A stretch of 45,859 bases of DNA from JALYRV01 sp035512575 (GTDB taxonomy: Bacteria > Acidobacteriota > Vicinamibacteria > Vicinamibacterales > SCN-69-37), in the NCBI GenBank assembly GCA_035512575.1, contig DATKDT010000019.1, forward strand, positions 1-45,859, in the 5' to 3' direction. Below the pieces are notes generated by a model, which was given only the letters and a program-made list of their open reading frames with translations, was not told the origin of the DNA and did not search any database. Both the position numbers and the translations under genes were made by a program. This document shows positions 24,666 to 30,880 of the stretch, piece by piece (the first letter of the stretch is position 1; each line of letters starts with the position of its first letter).

Positions 24666-25404
24666 GATCCACCTGCACGAAGTGATACGGCGGCCAGGGC
24701 CCCGTCAGCTTGAACACGCAGTGCTCGCGTCCCGCGCGCGCGCCCAGCGCATCGGCCGTGCGGCCGAACGCCGCTTTCTGATCCGCGGCCACGAGAAACG
24801 CCGCGTCGAGCAGCGGCCGCTCGGCGTCATCGGCCAGCACGGGCCGGCTGACCGCGTCGCGCGACGCGCCGGCCAGCGCCTCGAACGCCTCGCGCGCGAA
24901 CGCCGCGCGCCGCGCCGCCTGCCCGCGCGCATCGTCGCGCACCTGTTTCTTGCGCTCCAGGAACGCCGTGCCCGACGCCGGACGCCTGCTCTCCGCCGCC
25001 GCCGGCTCCGCATCGAGCGCAACGATGCGCAGGCCGTATTCCTCGCAGCCCGCGACATGCGCGGCGGCGCGCGTGAGGCGCGCGCGCTGCTTTGCCAGAT
25101 CCTTCAAAAGCCGGTCGTCTCCCGAGAAAAGTGTGAGCAGCTTCATCGGCAGGATGGCCGTGGCCGAACGCATCACGGCTTCGAGCAGCTGCTCGTGGCC
25201 GACGGCGGCCTTCGACACCCAATCCATGTCGCGCAGCTTCTCGTTCACGACGTCAGGGGCATAGTCGCGGTCGGGCAGCGTGGCGACGATGGCGGTGAGG
25301 CTGCCGGCGGCCGGGAGGGCGCGCGGCGGCTCCGCGCCGGGCAGTCCGCCGGGGGGCAGCGTCAGCGGTTCGCGAGCCTGAATCAGGCAGTAAAGGACAG
25401 TCAC
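24655..25404 (-). CDS. gvpF: Gas vesicle protein GvpF/GvpL
   Basis: A 249-residue GvpF/L-family protein with the N-terminal LYCLIQA strand, the helical section HEQLLEAVMRSATAILPMKLLTLF, and the C-terminal family signature KLTGPWPPYHFVQVDHA. GvpF contacts GvpA early in assembly and coats the vesicle from the cytosolic side. The start is GTG 25404, placing the first beta strand at residue 3 as in homologues. It follows gvpG by 6 nt, and its end overlaps the minor shell gene by 11 nt. The numbering F versus L is by position only. Confidence 0.92.
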   Translation of the reverse strand: MTVLYCLIQAREPLTLPPGGLPGAEPPRALPAAGSLTAIVATLPDRDYAPDVVNEKLRDMDWVSKAAVGHEQLLEAVMRSATAILPMKLLTLFSGDDRLLKDLAKQRARLTRAAAHVAGCEEYGLRIVALDAEPAAAESRRPASGTAFLERKKQVRDDARGQAARRAAFAREAFEALAGASRDAVSRPVLADDAERPLLDAAFLVAADQKAAFGRTADALGARAGREHCVFKLTGPWPPYHFVQVDHAS

Positions 25405-25410
25405 GGGCGG

Positions 25411-25716
25411 CTACTTGTGCTCGTCGCCCTCGAAGGTCGCCTCGACGCCGGTGATGGTGTAGTCGCCGTCCCCGGCGTCGGTGATCGACGGCGTGCCCTC
25501 GCGCTGGGCGCGGATCTGGCGCAGCCGCTCGAACACTTCGGCCTCGATGTCGCCGAACTCCTGGTCGGAGATCTCGCCCGCCTCGAGCTGCAGCTGCGCG
25601 CGCAGCAGGCGATCGTGCAGCACCGACTCGTCGAACGTCTCGGCGTCGGCCACCGCCGCGATTTTGTCGAGGACGAACTTCATCCCGCCGATGAACAGCG
25701 AGTCGAGCAGGAACAT
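25411..25716 (-). CDS. gvpG: Gas vesicle protein GvpG
   Basis: A small acidic accessory protein of 101 residues. The typical start MFLLDSLFIGGMKFVLDKIAAVAD and the helix LRAQLQLEAGEISDQEFGDIEAEVFERLRQIR match GvpG, which works with GvpF/L in assembly. The C-terminal tail is acidic (DAGDGDYTITGVEATFEGDEHK), in contrast to the basic tails of its neighbours. It starts one base after the gvpL stop, so translation is coupled. Confidence 0.92.
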   Translation of the reverse strand: MFLLDSLFIGGMKFVLDKIAAVADAETFDESVLHDRLLRAQLQLEAGEISDQEFGDIEAEVFERLRQIRAQREGTPSITDAGDGDYTITGVEATFEGDEHK

Positions 25717-25717
25717 G

Positions 25718-26632
25718 TTAGTGCGCCCGTTCGAGCTTCAGCTTGATATTCACGAAGTTGTACGGCGGCCAGGGCCCAGTGTACTTGAACGTCAGCTTGT
25801 CGTGCCGCTGGCCGATTTCCTTGACGCGCGCGTCGAACGCCTGCTCGCGGTCGCGCGAGACCAGAAACGCCGCGTTCATGATCATCCGGTCGCCGATCGG
25901 CTTGTTCGAGCGCGACGCCACCGCCACGTCGCGCAGGCTCCGGAAGATGTCGTCGACGTACTGCTCCGACCGGGCCTGCAGCGCCGCGTCGATCATGCGC
26001 CCGTACTGCATGCGCGCGAAGTAGGTGGAGCCCTTCTGTGTCGAGATCTCGTTCTTGAGGCGGCGGATGTCCTCGTCCTGCTCCTCAATCTCGCGGATGA
26101 TCTGGTCGCGGTCCCAGAGCACCTTGAGGCCGAACTCCACCTTGTCGCGCATCTTCTGCAGCACGTCGGTGAACGCGTCGTACGCCGACCGCAGCAACTC
26201 CACGATGTCGTTGGTGGTCTTGAACACCGTGCCGAACGACATCGGCAGCACGGTGTGCTGCAGCATGACCGTCTCGTTGACGCGCTGGTGCGCGAGCACG
26301 TTCTCGCGCGTCGGGTCGTGCACCACCATCGGCGTGGCCGAGACGACCGCCGCCAGGTTCTTGAAGTGCACCGTGTGCACTTCGGCCGGATCGTGGCCGA
26401 TGCCGAGCGGCCCGAACGTCAGCGGGCTTTCCGACTGGATGATGCAGTAGACGTACTGGCCCTGCGCGCCGTTGTCGGCCGGCGCGGCCGCGCCGGGCGC
26501 GGGTCGGGCGGTCCTGGCCGCTCTCGCCGGCGGCGCGGTCCTGACGGCTCTGGCCGGAGGGGACGAGCTCTTCTTCGCGGGAGCTTTCTTCGCGGGAGCC
26601 TTCTTCGCGGTCGTCGCAGCTTTTTTCGCCAT
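25718..26632 (-). CDS. gvpL: Gas vesicle protein GvpL/GvpF with histone H1-like N-terminus
   Basis: The largest of three GvpF/L paralogues here, 304 residues. Residues 1-50 are Lys/Ala/Pro/Arg-rich (KKAPAKKAPAKK repeats) and resemble a histone H1 tail. The family body follows: YVYCIIQSESPLTFG, HTVLPMSFGTVFKTTNDIVELL, a central coiled coil (IIREIEEQDEDIRRLKNEIS), and the C-terminal YTGPWPPYNFVNIKLKLE. Family function is binding GvpA and nucleating shell growth. The basic tail is an extra that could tether the protein to nucleic acid or acidic partners; that role is inference. Confidence 0.93.
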   Translation of the reverse strand: MAKKAATTAKKAPAKKAPAKKSSSPPARAVRTAPPARAARTARPAPGAAAPADNGAQGQYVYCIIQSESPLTFGPLGIGHDPAEVHTVHFKNLAAVVSATPMVVHDPTRENVLAHQRVNETVMLQHTVLPMSFGTVFKTTNDIVELLRSAYDAFTDVLQKMRDKVEFGLKVLWDRDQIIREIEEQDEDIRRLKNEISTQKGSTYFARMQYGRMIDAALQARSEQYVDDIFRSLRDVAVASRSNKPIGDRMIMNAAFLVSRDREQAFDARVKEIGQRHDKLTFKYTGPWPPYNFVNIKLKLERAH

Positions 26633-26647
26633 GGATTCGCAGGGAGC

Positions 26648-27112
26648 CTAGCGCCGCCCCCGGCGCGGGGGATGGGCGGCGTGATCGGAGGAGCCGGCCG
26701 GGCCCTGATGCGCGCCGGCCGGCGAGCTGATGCCCAACACGCGCGAGATCTCCGCGACGAGCTCGTCGGGCACGCACGGCTTGGTGATGAACGAATCGCA
26801 GCCGGCCTCACGGGCGCGCTCCGCGTGACCCGCCAGGGCATGGCCGGTCAGCGCGATAACCGGGATGCCCGCCGTCGCCGGATCGGACTTGAGCCGGCGC
26901 GTCGCCTCCCAGCCGTCGAGCTTGGGCAGCGCCAGATCCATGAGCACGAGGTCCGGCTTGAGGCGCTGCGTCATCTCGATGGCCTCGAGTCCGTTGGTCG
27001 CCGACTCCACCCGGAAGCCCGTGAACGTCAGGTATTCGACGTACATCTCCCGGGCGTCGTCATAGTCCTCGACGACGAGAATGAGCGGTGCGGTCTTGCG
27101 TTCGGCGGTCAT
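26648..27112 (-). CDS. Single-domain response regulator (receiver only)
   Basis: A 154-residue CheY/Spo0F-like receiver. The acidic pocket is E15-D16, the phosphoacceptor is D59 (LVLMDLALPKLDGW), and the switch residues are T89 and K111 (FITKPC). After the receiver only a short basic tail remains (AHPPRRGRR), with no DNA-binding or enzymatic output. It overlaps the kinase gene by ATGA, so the two are a cognate pair. With no output domain it must act by protein contact or in a phosphorelay. It lies inside the gvp operon between the kinase gene and gvpL. Confidence 0.93.
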   Translation of the reverse strand: MTAERKTAPLILVVEDYDDAREMYVEYLTFTGFRVESATNGLEAIEMTQRLKPDLVLMDLALPKLDGWEATRRLKSDPATAGIPVIALTGHALAGHAERAREAGCDSFITKPCVPDELVAEISRVLGISSPAGAHQGPAGSSDHAAHPPRRGRR

Positions 27113-29241
27113 CGGCGTTTGGGTTTCACGGGCAGGCGCAGCGTGAACGTGGAGCCCTTGCCCATCTGACTTTCGAGTGTAATACCGCCGTCCAGCATTT
27201 GCGCCAGCCGGCGGCAAATCGGGAGCCCGAGGCCCGTGCCGCCGTGCCCCCGCGAGGGCGAGCTGTCGAGCTGGCGGAAGTCCTCGAACACGTGACTCTG
27301 ATCCGCGCGTGCGATGCCGATGCCGGTGTCGCGCACCACGACGAGGATGGATCGGGCGCGCGCGTCGTACGTGGCGCGGATGTAGACGCCCCCGTCCTCG
27401 GTGAATTTCAGGGCGTTGCTCAGCAGGTTGAGCACGACCTGCTTGACCTTCTGGCGATCGCTGCGGACGGCGGGCAGCGACGGCGGAATCTTCGCCACCA
27501 CCTCGAGCTGCGCGCGGCGCGCGATGATGGGCTCCATCTCGAGCATCACCTCCTGCACGAGGTCGTCGACCCCGAACCTCGAGATGTTGAGCGGCATCCG
27601 CCCCGCCTCGATGCGCGTGATATCGAGGATGTCGTTGATCAGCCCCAGCAGGTGCCGCGCATTGGAGTCGATGCGGGTGAGGTTGCGCCTCTGGCCGGGC
27701 GACATCTCGCCCGCCACGCCCTGCAGCGTCATGTGCGTGTAGCCGAGGATCGCGTTGAGCGGCGTGCGGAACTCGTGCGACATGTTCGCGAGGAACTGCG
27801 ACTTGAGCGCCGACGCCTGCTCGAGCGCGATGTGCTGGCGCCGCAGCAGCTCGTTCTGCTCCGCCAGCTCGGCGGTGGCTTCGTGCACCTTCACCTCGAG
27901 CTCCTCCGACGCGCGCTTCAGCTGCTCGTACAGCTTGCCCTTCTCGATCGCCTCGGTAAGGTCGTGCAGGATCGTGACCACCCACATCAGCTCGCCCTGC
28001 TCGGCGAGGATGGTGCCGGCAATCGCCTCGAACGGCACGACGCTGCCCGTGCCGGGATCGGTCAGGGTGAGCTCGCTGCGATAGCGGTCCTGCGTGCCGC
28101 TTGCGAGCAGCGTGGCCACGAACGACGTCAGATTCGCGCCGTTGGCGCGCACGCGCCGCGCCGCCGCGTCGGTGCCGTCGTGGGCCGGCGCGAACATCTT
28201 TTCGGCCGGCGCGTTCATCAGCACGATGCCGCCGTCCGGATCCGTGACAAGGATGGGGTCGGCCACCGAATCGATGATCAGATCCAGCCGGTGGCGCTCC
28301 TCGCGCACTTTCGCCTGCGCCAGCCGCAGCGTGCGATAGCTCTCGTCGATCTCGACCTTCGCGCGCGCCAGGTCGGTGACGTCGCGCAGCACCGACACCA
28401 CATACGTGCCCTGCCGCTGATCGCGCACCGGCGAGCTGAGCAGCTCGTACACCAGGTCCGAGCCCTCGAGCGGATCGACCAGCAGCAGCTCGCGGCGCCC
28501 GCCCCCGTCCTCGATCGCGCTCGCCGAGAGGGCGGCCGAAAAGAGCATGCTGTTGAGCGCCACGGCCCGGCGCCAGCCCTCGCTCGCGTCGTCGGGCGCG
28601 ACCAGCAGCTTTTCGGCGAGGTTGTTGGCGATCAGCACCTGCCCCTCGAGGTCGGTCAGCAGCACCGGGTCGGAGACGGCGTTGATGATGTTGAACAGCA
28701 GCAGGCGCTCCTGGCCGTACTGCGTCTCGGCAAGCGTCTCGCGACTGCGGATGCGATAGAGCTGATCGGACAGGCGCTCGCACGCCCACGCCGCGGCCCG
28801 ATTGATCTGGCTGCGATCCGCGCTCGTCACGAGGATGCCGACTGCCTGCCCGTCCTGATGGCCCCGCAGCGGAAAGGCGTGGAAGCGATCGGCCTCGAGA
28901 ATCCGGCGCAGCTGCGGATCGCGGCTGATGTAGTGCGGGCGCGGCGACGCCAGCGCCATGATGAAGGGATGCTGTTCCTGGCGCAGATCCACGGTGAGAT
29001 CGGTGACGCCGGGCAGGCCGCGCTCGGCGACGATGACCAGCTGGTTGTTCGCGCGGTCTGTCAGCAGCACGGCGGCCTTCGCGGCCACGCGCGTTTCGAC
29101 GATCCAGTCGACGACCCGCCGGGCAGACTCGACCTGGTCGAGGCTGCCGAGCAGGTACTCGAGCAGCGCGACGCGGCCCTCCGCCGCGGCCGCTCCCGTG
29201 GGCGGCGTCCGGCCCGCCGTTGAGACCGCCGCGTGGGCCAT
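27109..29241 (-). CDS. Cytosolic GAF-PAS-PAS sensor histidine kinase
   Basis: A 710-residue kinase without transmembrane segments. In order: a GAF-like domain (about 25-180), PAS (about 190-300; IINAVSDPVLLTDLEG), a second PAS (about 320-440; IIDSVADPILVTDPDGG), a short coiled coil, HisKA with phospho-His 489 in NMSHEFRTPLNAILGY, and an ATPase domain with the N box LLSNALKF, G1 DTGIGIA and G2 GGTGLGLPI. It is likely to sense an internal signal such as redox, light or a small ligand. It starts 15 nt after gvpA and overlaps the response regulator, so it is expressed with the vesicle genes. Confidence 0.95.
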   Translation of the reverse strand: MAHAAVSTAGRTPPTGAAAAEGRVALLEYLLGSLDQVESARRVVDWIVETRVAAKAAVLLTDRANNQLVIVAERGLPGVTDLTVDLRQEQHPFIMALASPRPHYISRDPQLRRILEADRFHAFPLRGHQDGQAVGILVTSADRSQINRAAAWACERLSDQLYRIRSRETLAETQYGQERLLLFNIINAVSDPVLLTDLEGQVLIANNLAEKLLVAPDDASEGWRRAVALNSMLFSAALSASAIEDGGGRRELLLVDPLEGSDLVYELLSSPVRDQRQGTYVVSVLRDVTDLARAKVEIDESYRTLRLAQAKVREERHRLDLIIDSVADPILVTDPDGGIVLMNAPAEKMFAPAHDGTDAAARRVRANGANLTSFVATLLASGTQDRYRSELTLTDPGTGSVVPFEAIAGTILAEQGELMWVVTILHDLTEAIEKGKLYEQLKRASEELEVKVHEATAELAEQNELLRRQHIALEQASALKSQFLANMSHEFRTPLNAILGYTHMTLQGVAGEMSPGQRRNLTRIDSNARHLLGLINDILDITRIEAGRMPLNISRFGVDDLVQEVMLEMEPIIARRAQLEVVAKIPPSLPAVRSDRQKVKQVVLNLLSNALKFTEDGGVYIRATYDARARSILVVVRDTGIGIARADQSHVFEDFRQLDSSPSRGHGGTGLGLPICRRLAQMLDGGITLESQMGKGSTFTLRLPVKPKRR

Positions 29242-29256
29242 CAGGGCGCGCTTGGG

Positions 29257-29616
29257 CTACTCGCGCCGGCGGGCCGCCGGACGACGCGCCGCCGGACGCG
29301 ACGCCTTGGCCGGCACCGCCGCACGCGGCGCCCTGGCTGCCGCGAGCTCGGCGCGCAGCGCGACGTTCTCGGCCATGAGGTCCTGGGTTGACTGAGGCAG
29401 CTCGGCGGGGCGCGACACCGGCGACATCTGACCGACCGCTTCGGAATACTTCAGATACGTGTCGATCGACGCCACGACGATGCGGGCTTCGACCGTGATG
29501 AGATCGATGCCCACCAGCGACACGCGCACCCAGGCATCAATGACGATGCCCTTGTCGAGGACGCGATCGAGGACATCGATAAGACTGCTTCCGCCTGCGG
29601 CTCTTTCAACGGCCAT
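29257..29616 (-). CDS. gvpA: Gas vesicle major shell protein GvpA with basic C-terminal tail
   Basis: GvpA is the amphipathic protein that packs into the ribs of the gas vesicle shell. Residues 10-62 (SLIDVLDRVLDKGIVIDAWVRVSLVGIDLITVEARIVVASIDTYLKYSEAVG) match the family core almost throughout. Canonical GvpA is about 70-75 residues; this one has 119, adding a short coiled-coil stretch (about 76-95) and an Ala/Arg/Pro-rich tail (VPAKASRPAARRPAARRRE). A strong GGGGAG site lies 5 nt before the ATG, unlike most genes here, consistent with high expression. It is the second gene of the operon. Confidence 0.95.
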   Translation of the reverse strand: MAVERAAGGSSLIDVLDRVLDKGIVIDAWVRVSLVGIDLITVEARIVVASIDTYLKYSEAVGQMSPVSRPAELPQSTQDLMAENVALRAELAAARAPRAAVPAKASRPAARRPAARRRE

Positions 29617-29628
29617 CTTTTCTCCCCG

Positions 29629-29684
29629 GCGGGGACCCCTGCACCCCGCCTAGCTCTGTCGCTCGCGGGGCCCCAACGCCCCGC
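29629..29684 (-). promoter_or_regulatory. G-rich double hairpin in the gvpJ-gvpA spacer
   Basis: The 97-nt gap upstream of gvpA contains two stems: GCGGGGC/GCCCCGC at 29665-29671 and 29678-29684, and GCGGGG/CCCCGC at 29629-29634 and 29644-29649. The second ends 2 nt before the gvpA GGGGAG site. The minus strand also carries several GGGG runs. Neither stem has a T-run, so these are not simple terminators. They might stabilise a processed gvpA mRNA or control access to its ribosome site. Confidence 0.5.
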
Positions 29685-29713
29685 TCCGCTCCGTCGCAAC
29701 TCCTCGGCAGACG

Positions 29714-30070
29714 CTAACCAGAACTTCGGCGGCGGCGCCGCCGCGTCTTCGCGGCCTTGGGCGCCGTGTCGAGCGCGGCAATCCGCGTCTCGAGCGCGGC
29801 AATCTGCCGTCTCAGCTCCGCGCCGTCGAACTCCGGGCGATGATGCCCGGGCGACAGCTCACGGTCATAGCGCCACCAGTCCAGCCCGATCTCCTGTGCC
29901 TTGTCGAGCGAGCACACGAGCAGCCGGATGCGGATGGTCAGCAGCTCCACCTCGGCAAGCGAGATCTTGATATCTCCCGCGATGACCAGGCCTTTGTCGA
30001 GGACGCGGTCGAGCACATCGACCAGGCCGGTCGACTGCGTGCGGATCGGTGTCGAGTAGTCGGGAGCCAT
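29714..30070 (-). CDS. gvpJ: GvpJ-type minor gas vesicle shell protein
   Basis: A GvpA-superfamily protein of 118 residues. The core at about 15-66 (GLVDVLDRVLDKGLVIAGDIKISLAEVELLTIRIRLLVCSLDKAQEIGLDWW) has the IAGDI and DWW features of GvpJ/GvpS-like minor proteins rather than the IDAWVRVSL of GvpA. The C-terminal part is a coiled coil (ELRRQIAALETRIAAL) followed by a basic end (KAAKTRRRRRRSSG). I start at ATG 30070, immediately downstream of a promoter; a longer open frame to 30127 would run through that promoter. It is the first gene of the operon. Confidence 0.88.
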   Translation of the reverse strand: MAPDYSTPIRTQSTGLVDVLDRVLDKGLVIAGDIKISLAEVELLTIRIRLLVCSLDKAQEIGLDWWRYDRELSPGHHRPEFDGAELRRQIAALETRIAALDTAPKAAKTRRRRRRSSG

Positions 30071-30080
30071 GCGGTTCTGC

Positions 30081-30109
30081 ACTATAGCCGCGTACTGACT
30101 GCCCGGCAA
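30081..30109 (-). promoter_or_regulatory. Promoter of the gas vesicle operon
   Basis: On the minus strand TTGCCG (30109-30104) and TATAGT (30086-30081) are separated by exactly 17 nt. The -10 ends 10 nt before the gvpJ ATG and no Shine-Dalgarno is present, so transcription probably begins within a few bases of the start codon. The remaining gap to the divergent outer membrane protein gene (to 30307) shows no other clear element. Confidence 0.6.
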
Positions 30110-30307
30110 GTGTCGCCACGGACGCAAGTTACGCGAATGGATTGCCCCGGGCTATGCAGAAACGCGGCCAGGCCTGGCGGTTTCCCATCGCTGAGGTCCG
30201 GCCCGGACTCTGTAGGGCTTCCAAACAGCCGGCAGCGGCGAGTGTCGTCTGATCCGCCCCACCTGGCCGGTGCAGAAACACGTCTAAGGCAGGAGGAGGC
30301 CACCTTC

Positions 30308-30871
30308 GTGAGACTTTTCCGACTGCCCGCAGCATTTGCCCTGGTCCTCGCCCTGTCCGCCGTGCCCGCCGCGGCCCAGACCGCCTCGCCTGTCGTGGAG
30401 GCGGGCGCCTGGAGCGCCACGCCGTTCCTGTCATTGACCTTCGGAGGCAACGGCGAGACGTCGAGCCTCGGCCTTGGCGGCGCAGCCGGCTACGACCTCA
30501 CGGACCTCTTCAGCATCGAGGGGGAGGTCGCCTTCGTCTTCGACCTCGTCGGCGACAACGATGGCGTCGACTGGTCGGTGATGAGCCTGGGTGGCAACGT
30601 CCTGTACCACTTTCCTCTGGCCAACGGCATGGCGCCTTATGCCACGGCCGGGCTGGGAATCGCGCGGTCGAGCTTCAGCATCTCCGGGTTCGAGGGCGCA
30701 ACGCTCGACGATGCTGCGACCGAGGTCGGCTTCAACTTCGGCGGCGGCCTCAAAGCGCCCCTGACCGACACCCTGGCCGCGCGCGGCGACATCCGGTATT
30801 TCAAGTACATCGACGAAGGCCCGGACGGCTGGCGCGTTTATGGCGGCCTGACCTGGAAGCCAAGGCGGTAA
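30308..30871 (+). CDS. Outer membrane beta-barrel protein
   Basis: A 187-residue protein with a signal peptide (VRLFRLPAAFALVLALSAVPAAAQ, cleavage after AAA). The mature part has alternating strands rich in Gly and aromatics (FLSLTFGGNGETSSLGLGGAAGYDLTDLFSIEGEVAFVF, YATAGLGIARSSFSI, FNFGGGLKAPLTDTLAARGDIRYFKY), ending WRVYGGLTWKPRR. This is the pattern of a small eight-strand OmpA/OmpW-like barrel. The GTG start at 30308 follows an excellent AGGAGG at 8-nt spacing. It probably sits in the outer membrane; its cargo or role is unknown. Confidence 0.82.
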   Translation: MRLFRLPAAFALVLALSAVPAAAQTASPVVEAGAWSATPFLSLTFGGNGETSSLGLGGAAGYDLTDLFSIEGEVAFVFDLVGDNDGVDWSVMSLGGNVLYHFPLANGMAPYATAGLGIARSSFSISGFEGATLDDAATEVGFNFGGGLKAPLTDTLAARGDIRYFKYIDEGPDGWRVYGGLTWKPRR

Positions 30872-30880
30872 ACTATACGG

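Noticed and set aside
27113..28789. Minus-strand frame fused upstream of the response regulator
   Set aside because: It is the shifted frame of the kinase gene. The receiver begins at ATG 27112, which overlaps the kinase stop.
29629..29684. Transcription terminator between gvpJ and gvpA
   Set aside because: The stems are GC-rich but have no T-run, and the genes must be expressed together.
30071..30127. Longer GvpJ start
   Set aside because: The extension runs through the promoter and has no family similarity; ATG 30070 gives the usual N-terminus.
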